A DNA stretch of 64,000 bases from the NCBI RefSeq assembly GCF_001570405.1, contig NZ_BBYM01000005.1, positions 186,001 through 250,000 on the forward strand, given 5' to 3'. Positions 9,008 through 16,210 of this stretch are shown piece by piece; the stretch's first letter is position 1, and the number at the start of each line of letters is the position of its first letter. The notes below the pieces were generated by a model. It did no database searches. It had not been told where the DNA came from and saw nothing but the letters and a program-made list of their open reading frames with translations. This stretch comes from Microtetraspora niveoalba. Its GTDB lineage: Bacteria > Actinomycetota > Actinomycetes > Streptosporangiales > Streptosporangiaceae. A program made the position numbers and the translations under genes.

Positions 9008-10093
9008 CTACCCCTGGAGGAGACCCGCGAAGAACGCGCGCACGTCGTCCGCGTAGACGCCGGATGCGAGGTGGGCCGCGTAGTGCCCGCCGGTGTCGTA
9101 CGAGTGCCACTGCGCGATGTTCTTGTGGTCGCGCTCGGCGAAGCGCCGGATGGACTGGAAGTCGCCCTTGGCCGAGGCGAGCCCGATCGGCGTCGTGGTG
9201 GGTTCGGCCGGCGGCGGCGCGGCCTTGGCGTTCTCGTAGTACATGCGGATCGAGGAGCCGGCGGTGCCCGTGAGCCAGTAGAGCGCGACGTTGGTGAGCA
9301 CGAAGTCGTCGTCGAGGTCGTGCTCGAAGAGCTGGGCGTTCCAGCCCAGCAACCCGATCGGCGAGTCGGCGAGCGCGTGGGCCAGCGTCTGCGGTTGTTG
9401 CGAGTGCAGGGTGTTGAAGGCGCCTATCTCCTCCCAGAACCACTGCAGCACCCCCATCGCGGCCTGCTCCTCCTCGGTCATGTCCACGAACTCGGCGGGG
9501 TCCCCGGAGGGGAAGGAGAAGATCTGCGTGACGTGCACGCCTACGACGTTGGAAGGGGCGAGACGGCCGATCTCCGGCGAGACCATCGAGCCGGCGTCGT
9601 TGCCGACCGCGCCGTAGCGGTCGTATCCGAGGCGTTCCATCAGCTCCGCCCAGGCCCGGGCGGTGCGTACGGTGCCCCAGCCGCTCTCCGTGGTGGGCCC
9701 GGAGAAGCCGAACCCGGGGAGCGACGGGATCACCAGGTGGAAGTCCTTCGACAGCGGCTCGATGACGTCGAGGAACTCCACGATCGATCCTGGCCAGCCG
9801 TGGGTGAGGATCAGCGGCAACGCGTCCTGCTGGGCGGAGCGCACGTGGAGGAAGTGGATCCGCTGCCCGTCGATGTCGGTGGTGAACTGCGGATGGGCGT
9901 TGAGCCGCGCCTCCCAGGCGCGCCAGTCGTACCCGTTCCGCCAGTACTCGGCCAACCTCCGCACCCGGCCGACGCTCACGCCGTACGCGTCGGGGACGTC
10001 GTCGGTGAAGCGGGCGAGGTCCAGCCGCGTCTGGAGGTCGTCCAAGGCCGCCTGGGGGATCTCGATACGGAAGGGAGTGATGTCTGAACTCAT
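9008..10093 (-). CDS. Epoxide hydrolase (EPHX1-like alpha/beta hydrolase)
   Basis: A 361-residue soluble enzyme. The N-terminal region (3-110) is the EHN domain typical of microsomal-type epoxide hydrolases (FRIEIPQAALDDLQTRLDLARF and a WRAWEARLN segment). The core fold follows, with the oxyanion-hole motif HGWPGS, the nucleophile elbow GNDAGS (catalytic Asp) and a C-terminal catalytic His in GGHYAAHL. The family opens epoxides to diols through an Asp ester intermediate. The frame stays open to 10192, but ATG 10093 was chosen because AGGA lies 8 nt upstream and homologues begin close to this Ile/Pro-rich segment; ATG 10102 is the alternative. It stands as a single gene, and its physiological substrate is unknown. 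Confidence 0.87.
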   Translation of the reverse strand: MSSDITPFRIEIPQAALDDLQTRLDLARFTDDVPDAYGVSVGRVRRLAEYWRNGYDWRAWEARLNAHPQFTTDIDGQRIHFLHVRSAQQDALPLILTHGWPGSIVEFLDVIEPLSKDFHLVIPSLPGFGFSGPTTESGWGTVRTARAWAELMERLGYDRYGAVGNDAGSMVSPEIGRLAPSNVVGVHVTQIFSFPSGDPAEFVDMTEEEQAAMGVLQWFWEEIGAFNTLHSQQPQTLAHALADSPIGLLGWNAQLFEHDLDDDFVLTNVALYWLTGTAGSSIRMYYENAKAAPPPAEPTTTPIGLASAKGDFQSIRRFAERDHKNIAQWHSYDTGGHYAAHLASGVYADDVRAFFAGLLQG

Positions 10094-10257
10094 GACCTTC
10101 ATCCTGGAGAAACGCCGTCTCCGCAGGTAGTTCACCGTGCACCGGCCGGTCATGCAGAATGCACGGCCCCGTACGGTCGCCGTACCGAGCACGGAGTGCG
10201 CCGGTGGCGCGGCGGATCAGGCGGGTCCGGCGGGAGAGGCCATGGGAAGCCCTCCGG

Positions 10258-10701
10258 TCAGGCGGCGGCGGGCCTGGTGGCGGGCTGAGCCTTGAAGGAG
10301 ATGGCCTCCATGAGGGCCCTGTGCTTGGTGTTCTGGAAGGCGGCGACCTTCCAGCCGCCGTCCGCCTGGCGGACCAGGGTGTAGGTCTGGATCTTGTGGA
10401 GCTTGCCGGGCCTGCCCTTGTGGACATCGCCGCGGGTGATGACCAGGGCGGTGTCTGGGCCGGTGAAGCGGATGTCGACGATCTCACCGGCGAGCCGGGT
10501 GCCCTTGAGGAAGCTGTCGAACAGGGCCTGGTGGGCGGTGCCGATCTCGACGCCGCCGACGTAGAGGGTGCCGACGTAGGTGATGTAGGTGGCGTCGGCG
10601 GTGAACTCGGCCCCGTAGGCCGCCCCGTCGCCCGCGTTCCAGGCGGCGGTGAGGCGGTCCAGGACGGCGATGACAGCGGCGGTGTCGGTGGTGGTGTTCA
10701 T
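10258..10701 (-). CDS. SgcJ/EcaC-type SnoaL-like (NTF2-fold) protein
   Basis: A 147-residue protein with a single cone-shaped NTF2-like domain. The N-terminal helix (IAVLDRLTAAWNAGDGAAYGAEF) and the following DATYITYVG strand are typical of SgcJ/EcaC and DUF4440 proteins, which occur beside polyketide genes but also alone. Most have no proven reaction; some bind or modify small hydrophobic ligands. The last 12 residues (QPATRPAAA) look disordered. No biosynthetic genes adjoin it, so a general stress or detoxification role is as likely as secondary metabolism. The inverted repeat at 10755-10774 lies 54 bp upstream and may control it. Confidence 0.78.
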   Translation of the reverse strand: MNTTTDTAAVIAVLDRLTAAWNAGDGAAYGAEFTADATYITYVGTLYVGGVEIGTAHQALFDSFLKGTRLAGEIVDIRFTGPDTALVITRGDVHKGRPGKLHKIQTYTLVRQADGGWKVAAFQNTKHRALMEAISFKAQPATRPAAA

Positions 10702-10740
10702 GGCTCATGCCCTCTCGATTTAGCTGCACTGAAGCAGTTA

Positions 10741-10774
10741 CTTCGTCGAAGATTTCTCTTCTCTAAGGAAGAGA
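10741..10774. promoter_or_regulatory. Inverted repeats upstream of the SnoaL-like gene
   Basis: Two adjacent dyads lie in the 273-bp gap between the SnoaL-like and DoxX-like genes. CTTCG-T-CGAAG (10741-10751) is an 11-bp perfect palindrome. TCTCTTC-TCTAAG-GAAGAGA (10755-10774) has seven-base perfect arms. Both are AT-richer than the surrounding DNA and sit 40-75 bp upstream of the minus-strand start at 10701, where a repressor could block transcription. No regulator gene is adjacent. The rest of the gap (10775-10915) shows nothing recognisable. Confidence 0.45.
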
Positions 10775-10918
10775 TTAGGGATGGGCGCGGGACGTGTCAA
10801 CACCCCCGAGACCGCGTCGCCGCGCCACCTCGACGCCACGAGGCCCCACGGCGCCGCGACACAGAGAGGGGCGCCAAGGGGGCATCGAGGGCGTCGCACC
10901 GAAGATCCGACTGAATTG

Positions 10919-10956
10919 GATAGCGCCACTATCTGAGATTGGATAGCGTAGCTATC
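10919..10956. promoter_or_regulatory. Tandem operator-like dyads upstream of the DoxX-like gene
   Basis: Two copies of the same motif lie 23 bp apart, each preceded by ATTG. The first is GATAG-CGCCA-CTATC (10919-10933). The second is GATAGC-GTA-GCTATC (10942-10956), a perfect dyad. The second ends 18 bp before the ATG at 10975. Such paired sites usually bind a TetR- or MarR-type dimer. A regulator encoded elsewhere is likely, since none is adjacent. Confidence 0.6.
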
Positions 10957-10974
10957 GAAAGGAGAGTCAGTCCT

Positions 10975-11523
10975 ATGACCGTGATCGTTCTTGTCGTGGC
11001 CACGCTGTGCTTCCGCCTGTCGGGCTCACTGCTCGGCCTGGTCCGTTTCGCCACCTTGCGGGTGAGCGCCGCGCACGGCTTGGCCGTCATGCTCGTGATG
11101 ACGGCCAGCGCCCACTTCGTCCCGTCAGACGTGACCTTCATGCCGAACCACGCCGACATGGTGGCCATGGTTCCGCCGTTCGTCCCGTTCCCCGCCTTCG
11201 TTGTCTACCTGACCGGCGTCCTGGAACTGGCCGGAGCGGTCGGCCTCGCGCTCCCGGCCACCCGGAAGGCGGCCGGGATCTGCCTGGCGCTGCTGTTCGC
11301 GCTCATGCTTCCGGCCAACGTCCACGCCGCGCTGGCCGACGTGACGCTCGCCGGAGAGGCGGCGACACCGCTGTGGCAGCGCATCCCCGAACAGATCCTC
11401 TACATCGGCGTATCACTCTGGGCGGCGGGCGTCCTCGCGGCGCGTTCAGCCCGTACGGCCCGCGCGGGCAGCGCGCTTCCCGCGGGCCCGAACACGACCG
11501 CGCCCGATGGCGGGTCTCACTGA
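10975..11523 (+). CDS. DoxX-like integral membrane protein
   Basis: A 182-residue membrane protein with four or five hydrophobic helices (about residues 2-20, 28-50, 65-90, 95-115 and 140-160). The central segment (MVPPFVPFPAFVVYLTGVLELAGAVG) matches the DoxX-family pattern seen in actinobacterial DoxX-like proteins, where a Tyr/Thr-Gly-x-x-Glu segment is conserved. The function of the family is poorly defined; some members take part in quinone or thiosulfate metabolism and oxidative stress. ATG 10975 is preferred over the in-frame TTG 10939, because GGAGAG lies at the right distance and the TTG sits inside the operator repeat. The C-terminal 25 residues are polar and probably cytoplasmic. 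Confidence 0.75.
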   Translation: MTVIVLVVATLCFRLSGSLLGLVRFATLRVSAAHGLAVMLVMTASAHFVPSDVTFMPNHADMVAMVPPFVPFPAFVVYLTGVLELAGAVGLALPATRKAAGICLALLFALMLPANVHAALADVTLAGEAATPLWQRIPEQILYIGVSLWAAGVLAARSARTARAGSALPAGPNTTAPDGGSH

Positions 11524-11645
11524 CGGCGGTGCCGGTAGTGGTACGGGAAGGCGCCCGGCCGCCTCTGGCCCGGGCGTCACGGGCGCCGCCGCGTGTCGAT
11601 CAGATCCGCCGGATATACCCGCTATTAAGCTGTTTTCAGGGATAA

Positions 11646-11999
11646 ATGAAAAAGGGAGACGGGGAAGGCGGAGTGAGGGCAGGAGACGACCCGGTCGTGC
11701 TCGATGGCGGCGATCGCCGCTGCGTGCGGTTGCTGATCGAACTACGCCGGCTGGTGGAAGGTCTCGAACCGGGCCGCGTGGTGCATCTGATCGCATCCGA
11801 CCCGGCGGCCGCGATCGACCTGCCCGCCTGGTGTCATCTGACGGGGCACGACTACCTCGGCCCCGTCCCGGGCGGAGCCGGATCGCCCCCTTCACGCCCC
11901 ATCTACGCCCTGCGCGTGCAGGCCCACACCCGCCTGACACATGAGGACGCCCCCTGGCGGCTCACCGGGACGGCCGACGGGCCGGCGCGGCCGGAATAG
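11646..11999 (+). CDS. TusA/SirA-like sulfurtransferase-family protein
   Basis: A 117-residue protein. The core (residues 18-100) contains LDGGDRRCVRLLIELRRLVEGLEPGRVVHLIASDPAA followed by DLPAWCHLTGHDYLG. This is the beta-alpha-beta-alpha-beta-beta plan of TusA proteins, with a Cys in the position where TusA carries its persulfide Cys, although the usual CPxP motif is replaced by RCVR. The second Cys in PAWCHLTGH may also matter. Sulfur relay is therefore possible but not assured. The start ATG 11646 has AGGGA six bases upstream. The gene stands alone between a DoxX-like gene and a DUF885 gene. Confidence 0.65.
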   Translation: MKKGDGEGGVRAGDDPVVLDGGDRRCVRLLIELRRLVEGLEPGRVVHLIASDPAAAIDLPAWCHLTGHDYLGPVPGGAGSPPSRPIYALRVQAHTRLTHEDAPWRLTGTADGPARPE

Positions 12000-12207
12000 T
12001 CGCCCGCCGGGTCCGCCCGCCGTCCCCGTTCTTTACGTGGCGTCCGCTCTTTACGGCGGCATCCGCAGGCCCCCTCGGGCACCTGACATCCGGCTGGAGG
12101 GACGCCGGGGAATCACGTTTTCGGACCTGTTTTCACGAGCCCGATCGTGGTGTCCGGCGCGGTTTTCCCGACGGCCGGGCGAGGGGCGCTTGGGTATCGT
12201 CCAGAGA

Positions 12208-13866
12208 ATGATCCCCCCAACTGTGCACCACATCTGCGACAGCTACGTCGACGACTACGCGCGGTTGAACCCGATCGCCGCCACCGAGTCCGGCATCGGC
12301 GGGCACGACGACCGGCTCCCCGACCTGTCCCCCGACGGCCACCGCGCCCGTGCGGAGCTGGCCAGGAGCGCGCTGGCCCGCGTCTCCGCCGCCCGCGCGA
12401 CCGACGAGGCCGAGCGCGTCGCGCGGGCGGTGTTCGCCGAGCGGATCGGCCTGCGAGTGGAGGAACACGAGGCCGGATCGCCGCAGGCCGAGCTCAACGT
12501 GATCACGAGTCCCGTCCAGAGCATCCGGTGGGTGTTCGACCTGATGCCCACGGCGACGGCCGAGGACTGGGCGGTCATCGCCAGGCGGCTCGGCGCGGTG
12601 CCGGACGCGCTGACCGGATACCGCGCGTCGTTGTCGGCGGCGGCCGGCGAGGGCCGGGTGGCGGCGGCCCGGCAGGTACGGCGGGCCGTCAGGCAGTGCG
12701 AGACCTGGTCCGCCCCCGACGGCTTCTTCGCCGCCTTCAGCCGATCGGCCGAGGTGGGGGACGCCCTGCGCGCCGAGTTGGACACGGCGGCGCGGGCGGC
12801 GGCCGGGGCCTACGCCGAGCTGGCCGCCTTCCTCCGCGACGAGCTCGGGCCCAGGTCCCGGAGCGAGGACGCGGTCGGCGCGGAGCTGTACGGACTGTCG
12901 TCGCGGTCGGCCCTCGGCGCGACGCTGGACCCGCGCGAGGCGTACGCGTGGGGCTGGGAGGAGTTCCACCGCATCGAGGCGGAGATGGCCCGGCTCGCCG
13001 ACCGGATCCGGCCCGGGGCCGGTCCCGCCGAGGCCGCGGCGGCGCTGGACGCCGATCCCCGCCATCGTGTGGTCGGTCAGGACGCGTTCCAGGCGTGGAT
13101 GCGGGAGTTGTCCGGCCGGGCGCTGGACGACCTTCGCGGCAGGCATTTCGACATCCCGGACGAGCTGATGCGGCTGGACTGCCGGATCGCGCCGCCGGGC
13201 GGCGGGACGGGCGCCTACTACACCAATCCCGCCGAGGACTTCAGCCGGCCCGGCACGATGTGGTGGTCGCTGCCGGAGGGCGAGGAGGAGTTCCCGGTCT
13301 GGCGCGAGGCCAGCACCGTCTACCACGAGGGCGTGCCCGGGCACCACCTGCAGATCGGCACGGCGGTGGCGACACCCGGGCTCAACCGGTTCCAACGGCT
13401 GCTGTGCTTCATCGACGGCCACGGCGAGGGATGGGCGCTCTACGCCGAGCGGCTGATGCGCGAGCTCGGCCATCTCGACGACGCTCCGCTGCTCGGCATG
13501 CTGAACAAGAGCCTGTTCCGGGCCGCCCGCGTGGTGCTCGACATCGGCCTGCATCTGAAGCTGGCGATCCCGGCGGGCGCCGGCTTCCACGAAGAGGAGC
13601 GGTGGACGCCCGAGCTGGGGGTGGAGTTCCTGACCACCAGGACGCTGACGGATCGGGCGCGGGCGGCGGACGAGATCGACCGCTATCTCGGCTGGCCGGG
13701 GCAGGCGTCCGCGTACAAGCTCGGCGAGCGGCTCTGGCTCGACCTGCGCGAGGAGGTCAGGGCCGGACGGGGCGCGGCGTTCGACCTGAAGGACTTCCAC
13801 ACCCGGGCGCTGCGCAGCGGCCCGGCCGGGCTTGACACCATGCGGGAGCTTCTCGTCGATCTCTGA
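12208..13866 (+). CDS. DUF885-family putative metallopeptidase
   Basis: A 552-residue mostly helical protein of the DUF885 family. The C-terminal half holds the family hallmark YHEGVPGHHLQIG (an HExxxxHH-like metal motif), followed by GHGEGWALYAERLM, which together resemble the zinc site of gluzincin-like peptidases. The N-terminal segment SYVDDYARLNPIAATESGIGGHDDRLPDLSPDG is also characteristic. Members are thought to be cytoplasmic or lipoprotein peptidases, but biochemical proof is scarce. No signal peptide is seen when starting at ATG 12208; the frame is open further upstream but is not protein-like there. The gap before it (12000-12207) holds no recognisable gene. Confidence 0.82.
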   Translation: MIPPTVHHICDSYVDDYARLNPIAATESGIGGHDDRLPDLSPDGHRARAELARSALARVSAARATDEAERVARAVFAERIGLRVEEHEAGSPQAELNVITSPVQSIRWVFDLMPTATAEDWAVIARRLGAVPDALTGYRASLSAAAGEGRVAAARQVRRAVRQCETWSAPDGFFAAFSRSAEVGDALRAELDTAARAAAGAYAELAAFLRDELGPRSRSEDAVGAELYGLSSRSALGATLDPREAYAWGWEEFHRIEAEMARLADRIRPGAGPAEAAAALDADPRHRVVGQDAFQAWMRELSGRALDDLRGRHFDIPDELMRLDCRIAPPGGGTGAYYTNPAEDFSRPGTMWWSLPEGEEEFPVWREASTVYHEGVPGHHLQIGTAVATPGLNRFQRLLCFIDGHGEGWALYAERLMRELGHLDDAPLLGMLNKSLFRAARVVLDIGLHLKLAIPAGAGFHEEERWTPELGVEFLTTRTLTDRARAADEIDRYLGWPGQASAYKLGERLWLDLREEVRAGRGAAFDLKDFHTRALRSGPAGLDTMRELLVDL

Positions 13867-13915
13867 TATCGGGAACCGCACCTTTTCGGGGCTCATCCGA
13901 ATATCCCTCGCCGCC

Positions 13916-13942
13916 CCGCCGTCTCATGATCCGAGACGGCGG
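13916..13942 (+). terminator. GC-rich hairpin after the DUF885 gene
   Basis: A ten-base perfect stem CCGCCGTCTC / GAGACGGCGG encloses the seven-base loop ATGATCC, 50 bp after the stop codon. There is no U-tract, as is common for actinobacterial terminators. It probably isolates the DUF885 gene from the biosynthetic operon that follows. Confidence 0.7.
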
Positions 13943-14420
13943 CGGGCCCCGCGTGACCAGCGGATCCGGTTTCGGTCGTGAATATACGCGAGTTCTATTC
14001 GCCCCCGGATAATGGTGCGAGCCGAATCCGATAAGCGATTTCCTCCCTTGCGGGGGGCCGAACCCGTCGTTACAGTTGTCAACTGGTTCAGGAAGTCAGT
14101 CAATGTCAATTGTCGAGTCTCCGGGGTGGGGAGAACGGCTCGGCAACCGATCGGGGGAATGACAATCGACTTGTAGCGGACATCGACCTGCTCACATCGA
14201 GACTTCCCGTCGTCCGTTCTTCTCCAGGTCATCGACCTCGTCTCCACGTCGGCGGGCACACCGGAAAACGTCACACCGCGATTCATGAAATCGCGGCGAA
14301 CCGTCGTGCGCGCTTCCTGCCGCACCGCCGAATTCAGGCGGTTGAATTCAAGAACGGCTCTCCAGGATTCGCGCGGCGGTTCGCGATTCAGTCACGCCCA
14401 TTCCCGTGAAGGGGTTCACT
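13943..14420. promoter_or_regulatory. Gene-free leader of the NRPS operon
   Basis: About 480 bp with clearly lower GC than the flanking genes and no convincing reading frame; a minus-strand frame across it is rich in Arg/Thr and lacks codon bias. A 13-bp palindrome CAGTTG-T-CAACTG lies at 14073-14085, followed by a related CAATTG centre near 14108-14118. These are the best candidates for an operator. The promoter of the operon starting at 14421 must lie in this stretch; no clear -35/-10 pair was found. No pathway-specific regulator gene is adjacent. Confidence 0.4.
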
Positions 14421-15932
14421 GTGCGAAAAGAAGGTGTAAGCAAGACAGAACGACCGACTCAGGCCGACGTCGTCATCGTCGGCAACGGCGCTCTCGGCCT
14501 GTTCCTGGCCGACGAACTGGTCGAGCGCCGGATCGGCTCCGTCGTCGTGGTCGGCCCGAGCGACCGCGAGGCCGGTGCGAGCCAGGCCGCCGGCGCCATG
14601 CTCGGCTGCTTCGGCGAGACCACCACGGAGTCGCTGCGCACCGACGCCTCCCGCACCCGGTTCGAACTCGGCGTCGCGGCCCACGACCGCTGGCCCGACG
14701 TGCTCGACCGGCTGGAGGCGTACTCCCCGACCGGCTCCCCGCTGATGGTCACCCCCGAGACCCACGTGGTGCTCAACTCGATCGGCGCCGACCTGGACAC
14801 GGTCAACTTCGCCGCGATGATCGAGGCTCTCGACGAGTACGGCAAGCCGTGGGAGGAGATCGACCCCCGGGAGATCCCCGGCTTCCGGCCCCGGCTGGAC
14901 ACCCGCGCGCTGCGCGCCGTCCACCTGCCCGCCGAAGGCGCCGTGGACGCGCGCGGCGTGCTGGCCGCGCTGGACGCCCGGCTGCGCGCCACCGGCGCGA
15001 TCATGGTCGACCAGACCGTGCGCACGCTGCTCAGGAACGACGGGGAGATAACCGGCGTCGAGCTGGACGACGGCCACGTCATCGCGGCCGGCACCGTGGT
15101 CGTCGCGGTGGGCGCGCGCAGCGATGCGCTCGTGCGGACCGCGCTGGACGACATCGACATGGTGCCGACCTTCCCCGGGCTGGGCTTCGCCATGTTGGCC
15201 CGCCGTACGGGAGGGGAGCCGTTCCGCAGCGTGGTCCGCACGCCCAACCGCGGCTTCGCCTGCGGGCTGCACGTCGTGCCGGGCCCCGGCGACCTGGAGT
15301 ACTACGGCGCCACGAACCGCCTGGTGGACCACGTCTCCAGCGTGACCTGGATGGCCGACGTCCGCTTCCTCGCGCAGTACTCGATGCAGCAGCTCGACGA
15401 GCGGGTCGCCTCGCACGAGGTCACCCGATGGCTGGCCGGGAACCGCCCGGTGACGCTCGACGGCTTCCCGCTGATCGGGTGGCTGCCGCTGGCCGGCCTG
15501 TACCTGCTGACCGGGACCTACCGTGACGGTTTCCACTGCGCTCCGCTGCTGGCCGAGCACGTCGCCAACGAGCTGCAGGGCAAGCCGGGGACCATCGACC
15601 CGATGTTCAAGCCGACCCGGCGGCCGATCGAGACCCGCACGATCGAGTGGTCGATCAACGAGTACGTCGAGCACAACCTCGCCGCCTGGTTCGAGACCGG
15701 CGCGGAGGCCGCGCCGCAGATGACCACGGCGCAGATCGCCGACTACTACCGGGTCATGGCCACGAAGTTCTACGACACGATGGGCATCGACTACGCGCTC
15801 GGCCCCGACATCCTCTGGTACGCCCAGGGCAGCCTGCTCGGGGCGCGGCGGGTCGCGCGCTACTTCCACCGGCTGGCCGGAGGGAACGGCTCGCAGCCGG
15901 CGGGCACGGCGTCGAGGGAGGCGCGGCGATGA
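14421..15932 (+). CDS. FAD-dependent amine/amino-acid oxidase (DAO family) of the NRPS operon
   Basis: A 503-residue flavoenzyme. A Rossmann motif VVIVGNGALGLFLADEL lies at about residues 17-33, and a second FAD-contact segment GTVVVAVGARSD near residue 230. A DAO-type C-terminal motif LTGTYRDGFHCAPLLAEHVA (about residue 365) resembles that of glycine and sarcosine oxidases. About 125 residues follow the DAO fold (YVEHNLAAWFETG, DYYRVMATKFYDTMGIDY), an extension that is not usual in the family. GTG 14421 was chosen for its AAGGGG six bases upstream; GTG 14406 is the alternative. Its stop overlaps the start of the carrier protein gene (ATGA), suggesting that it acts on a carrier-bound amino acid or on a free precursor. 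The substrate is unknown. Confidence 0.8.
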   Translation: MRKEGVSKTERPTQADVVIVGNGALGLFLADELVERRIGSVVVVGPSDREAGASQAAGAMLGCFGETTTESLRTDASRTRFELGVAAHDRWPDVLDRLEAYSPTGSPLMVTPETHVVLNSIGADLDTVNFAAMIEALDEYGKPWEEIDPREIPGFRPRLDTRALRAVHLPAEGAVDARGVLAALDARLRATGAIMVDQTVRTLLRNDGEITGVELDDGHVIAAGTVVVAVGARSDALVRTALDDIDMVPTFPGLGFAMLARRTGGEPFRSVVRTPNRGFACGLHVVPGPGDLEYYGATNRLVDHVSSVTWMADVRFLAQYSMQQLDERVASHEVTRWLAGNRPVTLDGFPLIGWLPLAGLYLLTGTYRDGFHCAPLLAEHVANELQGKPGTIDPMFKPTRRPIETRTIEWSINEYVEHNLAAWFETGAEAAPQMTTAQIADYYRVMATKFYDTMGIDYALGPDILWYAQGSLLGARRVARYFHRLAGGNGSQPAGTASREARR

Positions 15933-16204
15933 CCGTCTCCCAGGAGCCGGTGGCGGAGACCGTCCGGCTGATCGTGGACAAGCAGCTCAACCTGTCCGCC
16001 CACGGATACGAGTTCGGCGCGGACGACGACCTGTGGGCGCTGGGCATGACGTCGCTGACCTGCATGGGGCTCATGCTCGCCGTCGAGGACACCTTCCGCA
16101 TCGAGCTGCCGGAGGAGGCGCTGAAGGAGGGCACCTTCCGCACCGTCGGCACGATCACCGCGGCCGTCGAGGCGGCGCGGCCCGCGTCCGGGACGAAGGT
16201 GTAA
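15929..16204 (+). CDS. Free-standing acyl/peptidyl carrier protein
   Basis: A 91-residue carrier protein. The phosphopantetheine attachment motif is LGMTSL with Ser42, where the usual Asp before Ser is replaced by Thr. The surrounding helix (CMGLMLAVEDTFRIELPEEAL) is typical of ACP helix II-III. It overlaps the oxidase stop by 4 nt and precedes the NRPS by 6 nt. The natural partner for loading it is the stand-alone adenylation domain at 20225-21709, since the NRPS has its own carrier domain. An oxidase, a free carrier and a free A domain together suggest oxidation or holding of an aminoacyl thioester before condensation; this is inference. Confidence 0.88.
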   Translation: MTVSQEPVAETVRLIVDKQLNLSAHGYEFGADDDLWALGMTSLTCMGLMLAVEDTFRIELPEEALKEGTFRTVGTITAAVEAARPASGTKV

Positions 16205-16210
16205 AGGGAG

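Noticed and set aside
10939-10974. TTG 10939 as start of the DoxX-like gene
   Set aside because: It lies within the operator repeat and has no ribosome site, while ATG 10975 has GGAGAG upstream.
13924-14325. Possible 133-residue gene on the minus strand before the NRPS operon
   Set aside because: The region lacks third-position GC bias and the product has no recognisable fold, so it was described as a leader region.
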